A stretch of 64,000 nt of DNA, from the NCBI RefSeq assembly GCF_010731655.1, contig NZ_AP022619.1:4216001-4280000 (forward strand), given 5' to 3'. This DNA comes from Mycobacterium paraseoulense (GTDB lineage: Bacteria > Actinomycetota > Actinomycetes > Mycobacteriales > Mycobacteriaceae). Both the position numbers and the translations under genes were made by a program. Below, piece by piece: positions 7,599 to 17,200 of this stretch (position 1 is the stretch's first letter; each line of letters opens with the position of its first letter). The notes beneath the pieces are model-generated. The model saw nothing but the letters and a program-made list of their open reading frames with translations, was not told the origin of the DNA and did no database searches.

Positions 7599-8693
7599 AT
7601 GGCCGATATCGATTTCTCGTTGCTGGACGTCCCGAGATCGGAACCGGTCGAGGATGGCGAGGCCTACCTGCGCGCCGCGATCGCCTGGCATTTCGGCGAA
7701 GACACCGGTTCCGCGTTCTGGTTGCGGACCGCCGCGACGCTGGACTTCAACCCGCTGACGGACGTCAACACCTTCGCCGATCTGCGACTCTTTCCCAACC
7801 TCGTCAACGAATTGCGCGACGTGCCGGTGGAGGAGCTCATCCCGCGCGGCTACGGCGAACCGCGTCCGGTGCCGCAGGTATTCGAGTCGGGCGGCACCAC
7901 CGGCGCACCGAAACGGACTGCGCAGCTACCGGATTGGATCGCGCAGGTGGTGCGCTGGCAGACCGAGGACTTCGCCGGCGGCGGGTTTCGCCCCGGCGAG
8001 GGCTTCCTGTGCCTGATGCCGAGCGGCCCGCACGGGGTGGGCTATTTCTCGCGGCTGGTCTCCGAGCGGCTCGGCGCGACCTTCCACGCGATCGACATCG
8101 ATCCCCGCTGGGTGAAAAAGGTCGCCGCCCGCGGCGCGGCGGCCGAAGTCGCCGCATACGTCGACCATGTCGTCGAGCAGGCCGTGTTCGTGCTGCGGAC
8201 GCAGAAGGTCGCGAACCTGCACACCACCCCGCCGCTGCTGGAGGCCATGGCCCGCGACGATCGGGTGGTCGATCTGATCAACGACAAGATCCGCTACCTG
8301 TTACTCAGCGGCGCGCACGTGGACGCCGACACCCTCGACCTGCTCCGCGGCATCTTCCCGGCCACCACGATCACTATGGCCTTCGGCAGCACAATGGTGC
8401 TCTCCCAGGCGGTTACCCGAACGGACGACGGCGACGTGTTCGTGTTCGACCCGCGGACGCCGTACGTGGTGTTCTGGGTGGTCGACCCCGATACGGGAGA
8501 ACGGGTGCCCTACGGGCGGACCGGCCAGGTGGTCATGCACCACATCAGCAAGGGCATGTTCATCCCCAACAACCTGGAGCGCGACCTGGCGGTCAGGATG
8601 CCCGGGCCGGCGGGCGAGCTCAGCGACTCGGTGAGCGCGGTACGTCCGGTTTCCACCTTCGATGGTGAGGCCGTCATCGAAGGCGTGTACTGA
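7599..8693 (+). CDS. EhpF-like adenylate-forming enzyme
   Basis: The 364-residue protein is a short member of the phenylacetate-CoA ligase/EhpF branch of adenylating enzymes. The ATP phosphate-binding loop ESGGTTGAPKRT lies near residues 96-107, and the conserved YGRTGQVVMHHISKGMFIPN segment comes late. It ends soon after, so the mobile C-terminal subdomain that binds CoA in full ligases is missing or very small. In phenazine biosynthesis, EhpF activates a carboxylate as the adenylate and EhpG reduces it. The next gene, two bases away, encodes an aldehyde-dehydrogenase-fold reductase as in that pair. The expected role is adenylation of an unknown carboxylic acid. Confidence 0.7.
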   Translation: MADIDFSLLDVPRSEPVEDGEAYLRAAIAWHFGEDTGSAFWLRTAATLDFNPLTDVNTFADLRLFPNLVNELRDVPVEELIPRGYGEPRPVPQVFESGGTTGAPKRTAQLPDWIAQVVRWQTEDFAGGGFRPGEGFLCLMPSGPHGVGYFSRLVSERLGATFHAIDIDPRWVKKVAARGAAAEVAAYVDHVVEQAVFVLRTQKVANLHTTPPLLEAMARDDRVVDLINDKIRYLLLSGAHVDADTLDLLRGIFPATTITMAFGSTMVLSQAVTRTDDGDVFVFDPRTPYVVFWVVDPDTGERVPYGRTGQVVMHHISKGMFIPNNLERDLAVRMPGPAGELSDSVSAVRPVSTFDGEAVIEGVY

Positions 8694-8695
8694 GC

Positions 8696-10099
8696 ATGGC
8701 AAGCGAACGGTCCGGCGTCGCAACCGATTTGGTGCCGATCGACGCGCTGGGCCCCGAGGGGGAGTACCGGACCCGCCGTCGCGAGGTCCTGTTCAGCACC
8801 GCCGGTGCCGCGGTCGCCGAATTGAGCATCGTGCCGCCGCTGTACGTCGCGCGCACCCTGGCCGCGCAACGCAAGGCGGTACCGCTGCCCGTCGGGCGGC
8901 GTGCGGCGGCGCTGTCGGTTGCCGCCGGCATTTTCACCGACGATGCCGTCGCCGGCCTGGACTTCGAGCGCTACGTGACCCTGGCCAGCCGGATATCTGG
9001 CCTGCCGATCGCGGTCACCCGCGCCGGTGCGCGCAGCGTCGCGGACGCCGTCGGCGGGGCGTTCGATGCGGTCCGGCCGGCTCGCCCGCAGGGCGCGACG
9101 CTCGATTGGCGCGAAAACGGCACCCCCCGGGGTGGCGCGGTTTGGGCGCGGCGCGGGGAGGTGTTCGCCGTGCACGCGGCGGGAAACGGTCCCGGCGTGC
9201 ATGGCCTGTGGCCGCAGGCCCTGGCGCTTGGCTACCGGGTCGCGGTGCGTCCGTCCCGCCGCGAGCCGCTGACCGCGCACCGGCTGGTGCATGCCCTGCG
9301 GCAGGCCGGCTTTCGCCCCGAGGACGCCGTCTACTTGCCCACCGATCACGTCGGCGCCGACGAGATCATCCGCTCGACCGACCTGGCCATGGTGTACGGC
9401 GGGCAGCCGGTGGTCGACAAGTACGCCGACGACCCGGCGGTGATCGTGAACGGACCGGGGCGGGCGAAGATCCTGATCACCGCCGACCAGGATTGGCGTG
9501 CGCACGTCGACCTCATCGTCGACTCGATCGCCAACCTCGGGGGCATGGCCTGCGTCAACACCACCGCCGTGCTGTACGAGGGCGATCCCGCCCCGCTGGC
9601 GCGCGCAATCGCCCGGCGGTTAGCGGCGATCAGGCCGATGCCCACCGATGACGAGCGGGCGATCCTGCCCACCCAGCCCGTCGAGAACGCCCGGGCCCTG
9701 GCGGATCATCTGGCGGCCAAGGCCGCCGGATCCACGCCACTGCTGGGCGCCGAGCAGGTGGTCGCCGAACTCGGCGACGGCTATGCGGCGCTGCGCCCCG
9801 CCGCACATCTCCTGTCCGCCCCCGACCCGGACAAGCTCAACGTCGAGCTGCCCTTCCCCTGTGTGTGGGTCTCGCCCTGGTGGCGCGGCGCCGGGACGGA
9901 GCCGTTACGCCATTCGCTGGTCGTCACCGCGATCACCGGCGACGAGCGGCTGATCGACGACCTGCTCGCCGAGCCGACGATCGCCAACGTGTACTTCGGG
10001 CCACACCCGACCTGGCACGCGGCACCCAGGATCCCGCACGACGGGTTCTTGGCCGACGCGCTGATGCGCAACAAGGGCTTCATCCGGGATAACGGCTGA
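8696..10099 (+). CDS. EhpG-like acyl reductase, aldehyde-dehydrogenase fold
   Basis: The 467-residue protein has the aldehyde dehydrogenase fold with the catalytic cysteine in NLGGMACVNTTAV (Cys286). A nucleotide-binding region (GEVFAVHAAGNGPGVHGLWP, residues about 154-173) precedes it. It lacks the canonical ELGGK glutamate motif before the cysteine, which fits a reductase acting on activated acyl groups rather than an aldehyde oxidiser. It starts two bases after the EhpF-like gene, so the two are surely co-transcribed. Together they would reduce a carboxylic acid to an aldehyde as a split carboxylic acid reductase; substrate unknown. Confidence 0.7.
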   Translation: MASERSGVATDLVPIDALGPEGEYRTRRREVLFSTAGAAVAELSIVPPLYVARTLAAQRKAVPLPVGRRAAALSVAAGIFTDDAVAGLDFERYVTLASRISGLPIAVTRAGARSVADAVGGAFDAVRPARPQGATLDWRENGTPRGGAVWARRGEVFAVHAAGNGPGVHGLWPQALALGYRVAVRPSRREPLTAHRLVHALRQAGFRPEDAVYLPTDHVGADEIIRSTDLAMVYGGQPVVDKYADDPAVIVNGPGRAKILITADQDWRAHVDLIVDSIANLGGMACVNTTAVLYEGDPAPLARAIARRLAAIRPMPTDDERAILPTQPVENARALADHLAAKAAGSTPLLGAEQVVAELGDGYAALRPAAHLLSAPDPDKLNVELPFPCVWVSPWWRGAGTEPLRHSLVVTAITGDERLIDDLLAEPTIANVYFGPHPTWHAAPRIPHDGFLADALMRNKGFIRDNG

Positions 10100-10108
10100 C
10101 GCCGCGGG

Positions 10109-10684
10109 TCAACCGTCCCCGCCGCCGTCCGGCCGTGCCACCAGCGTGGGCGGAACCAGTTGCCCGGGCTGGGGCCAATTGCCGAACGCCTCGGCGTAGC
10201 TGTGACTCATCACCTCTATCACCGTGCCCCACGGGTCGGCCGTGTAAGCCAGGGTCCACGGGCGGCCCGGAACGAATTCGTACGGCGCCGCCAGCAGCGC
10301 GCCGCCGTGGTCGACGACGCGGTCGACCGTGGCCTCGACGTCCGGGTGGGTGAGGCACAGATGCCACAGCCCGCCGTCGAACCACAGCTCCCGTTCCTGC
10401 GGTCGCCCCGTTGCGCGCGTCGGCGGATCGAGGAATTGGAACAGCTCGATCCCCACCGAGTTCCCGGTGAGCAGGTGGGCCTGCCAGGCGCGGCGAAAGC
10501 CGCGGCCGAAGACCGACACCGCCTCCGGGTGGCCGGCGCTCTCGAGCACCCGCGGGCCCATGAGGCAGCGGAACCCGAAAACCTCGCCGTACCAATCGAT
10601 CGCCGCGTGGATGTCGGGGACCGTTACCCCGACGTGGTTGACGACGAGCGCGGCCGCCCACCCGGTGGGCGACGAACTCAGCAC
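10109..10684 (-). CDS. VOC (glyoxalase/dioxygenase-fold) family protein
   Basis: The 191-residue protein shows the vicinal-oxygen-chelate pattern: NHVGVTVPDIHAAIDWYGEV at the N-terminus with a metal-ligand His, GIELFQF as a second strand, GLWHLCLTHPDVEATVDRVV opening the second module, and PWGTVIEVMSHS with the final Glu ligand. The start is taken at the GTG at 10684, 14 bases after the cutinase stop codon, so the two genes probably form a leftward operon. Family members include dioxygenases, isomerases and epimerases; the substrate cannot be chosen. Confidence 0.8.
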   Translation of the reverse strand: MLSSSPTGWAAALVVNHVGVTVPDIHAAIDWYGEVFGFRCLMGPRVLESAGHPEAVSVFGRGFRRAWQAHLLTGNSVGIELFQFLDPPTRATGRPQERELWFDGGLWHLCLTHPDVEATVDRVVDHGGALLAAPYEFVPGRPWTLAYTADPWGTVIEVMSHSYAEAFGNWPQPGQLVPPTLVARPDGGGDG

Positions 10685-10698
10685 CGAGCGGTTTTCGC

Positions 10699-11439
10699 TC
10701 AGCTTCCGAAGCCACCCCGGCCGCTCGCGACCGGCGGGGTGCCGCTGGTGCCGGCGTCGAGGTGGCTGGAGGCGAAGGCGACGCCCTTGTCGATCATGGC
10801 GCCGTCGTCGGCGTAGGTGTTGTGGGCGGCGAAGTTCATTCCGTCGGAGCACACCGGGTCTTCGGTGGCGCAGACCTTGATGGTCTTGTTCTGGTATGCC
10901 GGGCCGATGACGACCGGCGGTTCGCCGAGGAAGTTCATGGCGCGCACGTTGGGGGTGCCGAACAGCACGACGGAGGAGACGTGGTCGGCCACCGAGGGGT
11001 CCAGGGGTTTGGGCACGGTGTTGGGGTCGACGCCGTCGGGGACCGCGGGCGAGGTGACAAAGCCCATCACGGCCGCGCCCTGGGAGTAGCCGCCGAGCAC
11101 CATCTTGGTGTTGGGGCAGTCGCGGGCCATCGAATTGATATGGACCGCGGCGTCTCTGATGCCGTCGACGCCGGTGTCCCATTGGTCGCTGGCGGGGTAG
11201 TTGACCGGGTAGACGTCGAAGGACTTGGTTCCCAGGCGTGCGTGCAGGGCGTCGACGAAGGCTTGTCCGGTGGGGCCGACGCCGGGGGCTTCGCCGGTGC
11301 CGCGGGCGAACACCACTTGGACGTCCGGGCATTGGGCGGCGGCGGTGGGCAGGAGGGAACCGGCCAGAGCCGAGGCGCCGAGGCCGGACGCCGCGGCGAC
11401 TGCCGGAACAACGAAACGGGCTATTTGACGTGCGATCAT
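10699..11439 (-). CDS. Secreted cutinase-family esterase
   Basis: The 246-residue protein has an N-terminal signal peptide (MIARQIARFVVPAVAAASGL, ending near TAAAQ) followed by a cutinase domain. The serine nucleophile is in GGYSQGAAV, and the Asp and His of the triad are expected in CATEDPVCSDG and FAAHNTYADDG. Four cysteines are placed for the two family disulphides (CPDVQ, RDCPN, VCATEDPVC). Mycobacterial cutinase-like proteins are exported esterases or lipases acting on lipid esters. A VOC gene follows closely. Confidence 0.92.
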   Translation of the reverse strand: MIARQIARFVVPAVAAASGLGASALAGSLLPTAAAQCPDVQVVFARGTGEAPGVGPTGQAFVDALHARLGTKSFDVYPVNYPASDQWDTGVDGIRDAAVHINSMARDCPNTKMVLGGYSQGAAVMGFVTSPAVPDGVDPNTVPKPLDPSVADHVSSVVLFGTPNVRAMNFLGEPPVVIGPAYQNKTIKVCATEDPVCSDGMNFAAHNTYADDGAMIDKGVAFASSHLDAGTSGTPPVASGRGGFGS

Positions 11440-11590
11440 GCCGCCATTGTGCCCAGTGAACGCTGGCCCTAAACAGGGAAAGCAGGGAAATTACTGCGAA
11501 TTCACACAACCCGGTTCACCCCGCGCCACGCCGGTCGAGATTGCTTGCGCGCGACCCTCATCCGGCGCCGCGGCGGCCAGTGATCCCGCG

Positions 11591-11625
11591 CCCGCCCCGG
11601 CGGCAACCGGCAACGCCGGGGCGGG
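11591..11625 (+). promoter_or_regulatory. 12-bp perfect GC stem-loop upstream of SDR gene
   Basis: CCCGCCCCGGCG (11591-11602) and its exact complement (11614-11625) are separated by an 11-base loop, 54 bases before the start of the SDR gene at 11679. It is very stable and not followed by a T-run. It could be a structured 5' leader, a protein-binding site or the end of an undetected upstream transcript. Confidence 0.4.
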
Positions 11626-11678
11626 GCGCGGCCCTTGACCGCGATGTGGTCTGCTAGCTATGACGAGTCGAGTGCACG

Positions 11679-12623
11679 GTGAAGCCATCCGCCGATGTTC
11701 GACATGCGGCCCGAGTGAATGCAGCGGCAAAGTTGAATGCAGTAGTTGAGGTCCTCAGCAAGGTCACGGACCACCTGGCCAATCCGGCTCGGGTGTCGGA
11801 TCCCGACAAGCTGCGCGGCGTCGTCACCGGTAAGACCGCGCTGGTGACCGGCGCCTCCTACGGAATCGGCGAGGCGACCGCACGCCGGCTGGCCGCGGCG
11901 GGGGCCACCGTGCTGGCGGTCGCCCGGTCCGAGGAACGCCTCGGCGACCTGGCGGCGTCCATCAACGCCGCCGGCGGCCGCGCGATCGCCTACCCGACCG
12001 ACCTCACCGACGAGTCCGCCGTCGGCGCGCTGACCAAGGAGATCACCGAGCGCCACGGCGCGCTCGACATCGTGGTCAGCAACGCCGGTAAGTCGTTACG
12101 CCGCTCGCTGCATGACCAGTACGACCGGCCGCACGACTTTCAGCGCACCATCGACATCAACTATCTCGGGCCGATCTGGCTGCTGCTCGGGCTCCTGCCG
12201 GCCATGCGCGAAAGCGGACGCGGGCACATCGTCAACGTTTCCAGTGTCGGCGTGCGCGTCGTGCCGGGGCCGCAGTGGGGCGCCTACCAGGCGTCGAAGG
12301 GGGCGTTCGACCGGTGGCTGCGCAGCGTGGCACCGGAGCTGCACGCCGACGGTGTGGACGTCACCACCGTGTACTTCGCGCTGGTCCGCACCCGGATGAT
12401 CGCACCCACACCCATCCTGGGCCGGCTCCCCGGCCTATCGGCCGACCAGGCCGCCGATGCGATCGCCAAGGCGGTCATCGAGCGGCCGCGCAGCAACGAA
12501 CCGCCGTGGGTCTTGCCGGCCGAGCTGGCCTCCGTGCTGCTGGCCGGGCCGGCCGAACGCGCCGCCCGGCTGTGGTACCGGCGGTTCTTCTCCGATTCCG
12601 GCGCCCGGACGGCCCGGCCGTGA
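11679..12623 (+). CDS. SDR-family oxidoreductase
   Basis: The 314-residue protein is a short-chain dehydrogenase with about 50 residues before the Rossmann motif TGASYGIGEA. VSNAGKS replaces the usual NNAG, a catalytic Ser lies in NVSSVGV, and YQASK gives Tyr and Lys. The C-terminus carries an extra helical region (AERAARLWYRRFF) seen in mycobacterial lipid-type SDRs. Its stop overlaps the start of the acyl-CoA ligase gene (GTGA), so the two are translationally coupled. A role in lipid or sterol side-chain metabolism is likely but unproven. Confidence 0.88.
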   Translation: MKPSADVRHAARVNAAAKLNAVVEVLSKVTDHLANPARVSDPDKLRGVVTGKTALVTGASYGIGEATARRLAAAGATVLAVARSEERLGDLAASINAAGGRAIAYPTDLTDESAVGALTKEITERHGALDIVVSNAGKSLRRSLHDQYDRPHDFQRTIDINYLGPIWLLLGLLPAMRESGRGHIVNVSSVGVRVVPGPQWGAYQASKGAFDRWLRSVAPELHADGVDVTTVYFALVRTRMIAPTPILGRLPGLSADQAADAIAKAVIERPRSNEPPWVLPAELASVLLAGPAERAARLWYRRFFSDSGARTARP

Positions 12624-14185
12624 CCGACGAAGGGGTGGTCGGCACCGCGGCGCGTGCGCTGCTGCGGTCGCGGCTGCTCGCCCCGCCGTCGCCGCTCGCG
12701 ACCCTGCGGCTGCTCCACGAGGCCCGCCGGGGCGGCACCAACCCCTACACCCTGCTGGCGGTGACCGCGACCCGATGGCCCGAACGCGCAGCGATCGTCG
12801 ACGACGACGGCGCCTGCGACTACCTCCAACTGCGGTCGGCGGCCGAATCGCTGGCGCGCCGGTTGTCCCGCGACGGGGTGGGCCCGGGCGATGCGGTGGG
12901 CATCATGTGCCGCAACGGACGCGGTTTCGTCGCCGGGGTGTTCGCGGCCGCCCTGGTGGGCGCCGACGTGGTCCTGGTCAACACCGACTTTCGCAGCGAC
13001 GCCCTGGCGTCGGCGATGAGCGCCCACCGGATCGGCACGATGATCGCCGACGACGAGTTCGGCGAGCGCGCCCGTGCCGCCGACCCGTCGGTCGTCCTCA
13101 TCGACCCCGCGACGGTCACCGCCCGGGCGGGTGACCCGCGGCCCGCCGTGGCCGCGCCCGGCCGGATCGTCCTGCTGACGTCGGGCACCACCGGCACGCC
13201 CAAGGGGGTGCCGCGCTCACCGCAGCTGCGTTCCGCGGTGGGCGTGTGGGTGACGATCCTCGATCGGACCGGCCTGCGCACCGGGTCGCGAATCTCGGTG
13301 GCGATGCCCATGTTCCACGGTCTCGGGCTGGGCATGATGATGCTCACCGTGGCCCTCGGCGGCACGGTGCTCACGCATCGGCACTTCGACGCGGAAGCCG
13401 CGCTCGCGCAGGCGTCGCTGCATCGCGCCGACGCGTTCACCGCGGTGCCGATCGTGCTCGCCCGCATCCTCGACCTGCCCGAGCGGGTGCGGGCCCGCAA
13501 CCCGGTGCCCTACCTGCGGGTCGTGATGTCGAGTGGCGACCGGCTGGACCCCACCCTGGGACAGCGGTTCATGGACGCCTACGGCGAGATCCTTTACAAC
13601 GGTTACGGTTCCACCGAGGTCGGCATCGGCGCCCTGGCCACTCCGGCGGAGCTGCGGGAGGCGCCCGAGACCGTCGGTAAACCGGTCGCCGGCTGCCCGG
13701 TGCGCATCCTGGACAGGAACGGCAGGCCCGTCGGCGCGCGCGTCACGGGCCGCATCTTCGTCGGTGGGAACCTGGCGAGCGAGGGCTACACCGGCGGTGG
13801 CGCGAAGACGGTGGTCGACGGCATGACCAGCACCGGCGACATGGGCTACCTCGACAACGAGGGCCGGTTGTACATCGTCGGCCGCGAGGACGACATGATC
13901 ATCTCCGGCGGCGAGAACGTCTATCCGCGCGCGGTCGAGAACGCGCTCGCCCAGCACCCCGCCGTCGCCGACAACGCGGTCATCGGCGTTCCCGACGAAC
14001 GGTTCGGCCAGCGGCTGGCCGCGTTCGTGGTCTTGCAGCCCGGCAGCAACACCGATCCGGAAGCGCTGCGGGAGTACCTCAAGGACAGGGTCTCGCGATT
14101 CGAGCAGCCCCGGGACATCAACGTCGTCAGCAGCATCCCACGCAATCCGGCGGGCAAGGTTTTGCGCAAGGAGCTGTCCGGCTAG
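12620..14185 (+). CDS. FadD-type acyl-CoA synthetase (AMP-forming)
   Basis: This 521-residue adenylate-forming enzyme shows the P-loop LLTSGTTGTPKGVP, the YNGYGSTEVG motif, the TGD hinge motif (TSTGDMGYLDNEGR), GREDDMIISGGENVYP and the C-terminal catalytic lysine in RNPAGKVLRKEL. It contains both the N-terminal and mobile C-terminal domains expected for an acyl-CoA ligase. The GTG start overlaps the SDR stop by four bases. Chain length and substrate are unknown; pairing with an SDR points to lipid or steroid acid activation. Confidence 0.88.
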   Translation: MTDEGVVGTAARALLRSRLLAPPSPLATLRLLHEARRGGTNPYTLLAVTATRWPERAAIVDDDGACDYLQLRSAAESLARRLSRDGVGPGDAVGIMCRNGRGFVAGVFAAALVGADVVLVNTDFRSDALASAMSAHRIGTMIADDEFGERARAADPSVVLIDPATVTARAGDPRPAVAAPGRIVLLTSGTTGTPKGVPRSPQLRSAVGVWVTILDRTGLRTGSRISVAMPMFHGLGLGMMMLTVALGGTVLTHRHFDAEAALAQASLHRADAFTAVPIVLARILDLPERVRARNPVPYLRVVMSSGDRLDPTLGQRFMDAYGEILYNGYGSTEVGIGALATPAELREAPETVGKPVAGCPVRILDRNGRPVGARVTGRIFVGGNLASEGYTGGGAKTVVDGMTSTGDMGYLDNEGRLYIVGREDDMIISGGENVYPRAVENALAQHPAVADNAVIGVPDERFGQRLAAFVVLQPGSNTDPEALREYLKDRVSRFEQPRDINVVSSIPRNPAGKVLRKELSG

Positions 14186-14201
14186 GCCAGGCGCGAAGCC
14201 C

Positions 14202-17200
14202 TCAGTCGTGCTTGGGTTCCAGCGCGGCGACCTGCTTGGCCAGCCAGTTGGGCGCCAGCACCGACACGACTGTGGCGCCCGCGGTGGCGCTGACGACGCC
14301 GCTCCAGGCGACCGGACCCAGTGGCGTGCAACCGAAGAAGTGGCTGACGCCAGGGGTCTGGACGATGGCGACCAGCACGCCCGCGCTGCCCAGCGCCGTC
14401 CCCAGCACCAGCGGGCTGTGGCGGCGCGTCAGCAGGGTCTGCGCCAGCTGCGTGGTCACCAGCGCGGTCAGTCCCATGGTCGACGTGCGGCGCTCGGTGC
14501 CCGGCGTCCAGCGACCGATGGCCCAGGCCGCCGTCGCGCCCGCGGCCGTGACGGCGCCGCGGGTTACGATCTGCCGCATCAGGGGCGCGTCGAGCGATGG
14601 GGAGGGCCCGGACAGCGTCGCCAGCTGGAAGGCGCGGTGCAGCTCCTCGGCGTCGCGGTCGGCGCCGTCCTCGGCCTCCTCCGGCTCGGGGTACTGCGGG
14701 GTGACCGCGACCGCGAGCGCGGGGAACATGTCGGTCAGCAGGTTCACCAGCAGCAGCTGCCGGGTGCCCACCGGCGCGCGGCCGGTGCCCAGGGCGGTGC
14801 CGATGAGGGTGAACAGCACTTCGCCGACGTTGCCGCCGACCAGGATGCTCACGGCGTCCCGGACGCCGCCCCACATGCCGCGCCCCTCGACCAGCGCGTC
14901 GAGCAGCACGCCCAGGTCGTTGTCGGTCAACACGATGTCGGCGGCGCCGCGTGCGGCGGACGAGCCGCGTCCGCTCACGCCGATGCCCACGTCGGCCATC
15001 CGGATGGCGGCCGCGTCGTTGGCGCCGTCGCCGACCATCGCGATCGCCTGCCCACCGGCCTGCAGCGCCGCGACGATCTGCACCTTCTGCTCGGGGCTGA
15101 CGCGGGCGAAGACCTGCACGTCGGCGGCGACTTTGGCGCGATCCTCCTCGCCCAGGGCCGCGAGTTCCGCGCCGGTGATCTCGCGCGCGTCCTCCGGTAG
15201 CCCCAGTTGCCGGGCGATCGCCCGCGCGGTCACCGGGTGGTCGCCGGTGATCAGCACCACCCGTCGGCCGGCTTCCACCAGCGCCTCGATGAGTGGCCGC
15301 GCCGACGGGCGCGCGGTGTCGGCCAGCCCGACGTAGCCGAGCAATTCCAGGTCGTGTGCGGCGGCGTCGACTTCGTCGGCGTCGGTGTCGTCCTCGTCGG
15401 TGCCGCGCTCCCAGCGGCGCTGCGCCACCGCCAGCACCCGCAGGCCCTGCTCGGCCAGGCGCAACACCAGCGACTCGGCGCGGTCGTGCTCGGCCTCCGA
15501 GTCGGTGAACCGGCAGCGCGGCAGGACCTCTTCCGGCGCGCCCTTGACCATCAGCATCGGTCCGCCATTGCCGCCCGCGACGCCGATCGCGGCGGAGTAG
15601 CCGCGACTGGACTCGAACGGCACATCCGCGATCACTGTCCAATCCGAGGCCCATTGGGCATCGACGGAATTCGCCGCCGTGAGGATCGCCTCGTCGGTGG
15701 CGTGCGCGTGGCCGCCCCCGTTGTGGGGCTGGGTGCTGCTGCGCGCGGCGGCCCGCAACACCGCGGCGGACGCCGGGTCGGCCACGTCGGGGAACGCGCC
15801 GTCCGCATCGGTCCCGTGCGGGACGCCGCGGACGACGCGCAGGTGGTTTTCGGTGAGCGTGCCGGTCTTGTCGAAACAGATCGTCTGCACCCGGCCCAGG
15901 GCTTCGACCGCGCGCGGCGTGCGGACCAAGACGCCGCGCCGCGACAACCGTTGGGCGGCGGCCAGTTGGGCCAGGGTGGCCACCAGCGGCAGGCCCTCGG
16001 GAACCGCCGCCACGGCGATGGCGACCCCGTCGGCGACCGCCTGACGCAACGAGCCCTGGTGCAGCAGCGCCAAACCGGTCACCGCCGCGCCCCCGGCCAG
16101 GGTCAGCGGGAGCACCTTGCTGGTCAACTCGCGCAACCGGGCCTGCACCCCGGCCGCGGACTCGACGTCGGCGATCGCCGAGATCGCGCGCTGCGCGGCG
16201 GTGCCCGCACCGGTCGCCACCACGATCGCGCGGGCGTGCCCGGCGACGATGGTGCTGCCCTCGAACAGCATGCTGGCGCGGTCGGAGTCGGCGACGGCCA
16301 CCGGCTCGACCTGCTTGTCCACCGGCAGCGATTCGCCGGTGAGGAAGGACTCGTCGACTTCGAGGTCCTCGGCGACCAGCAGGCGCGCGTCGGCCGGCAC
16401 CACTTCCGGGGCGGCCAGGTCGATGATGTCGCCGGGGCGCAACGATTTGGCGTTCACCGAGACCGTCCGCTCGGCGGTGCGCGCCGCCTCCAGCCGGCGG
16501 CGCGCCGTCGCGACCGCGGGGACGACCACGCGGCGCGCGTACTGATCCTGCTCGGCGAACAACTCGGCGACCGCCGCCTCGGCCCGCAGCCGCTGCACCC
16601 CGCCGGCGATCGCGTTGGCGGTCATCACGCCCGCCACCAGCAGCGCGTCGACGCTGCTGCCGACGATCGCCGAGGCCGCGGCGCCGACGGCCAGGATGGG
16701 GGTCAGCGGATCGGCGAGCTCGGCCCGGGTCGCGGTCAGCAGTCGCCCGACCTGGCTCGCCGGCCCGCGCAGCGGCGCCACCACGGGGTTGTAGGACAGG
16801 TCGTCGAGGAGCTGCCGCCACGGCGCGACGCCGGGCTCGACGGCCAGCGGCCGGGTGCGGCTGGCCAACCGGGAGTAGACGATCTCGGGATCCAGGGCGT
16901 GCCAGGCGGTCAGCGGCTGAGGTGTGGGGTCGGGCAGCCGGAGCACCCGGGAGGCCGCGAAGGTGCCCTGCATCAGCGCGGCCGCCGCGGCGGCATTGAC
17001 CGGGTTGAGCCAGCGCTGCACGGCGAACGGGCTCAGCGTGCTCGGGTCACCGGTGACCAGCAACAACCCCGCCAGCGTGCTGCCGCCCTTGGCCAGGCGC
17101 ACCGCCGACTCGGTGGCCTCCCGGGCCACCGGAAGCGCCGACAGGATGCGCACCGCCGCGGCCAGGTCCGTGCCGGTGATGATGTCCGCCGTCCACGGCG

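Noticed and set aside
14182..16821. An 879-codon minus-strand frame overlapping ctpI
   Set aside because: It is an alternate frame of the same strand as ctpI, extremely rich in Arg and Gly, with none of the P-type ATPase motifs.
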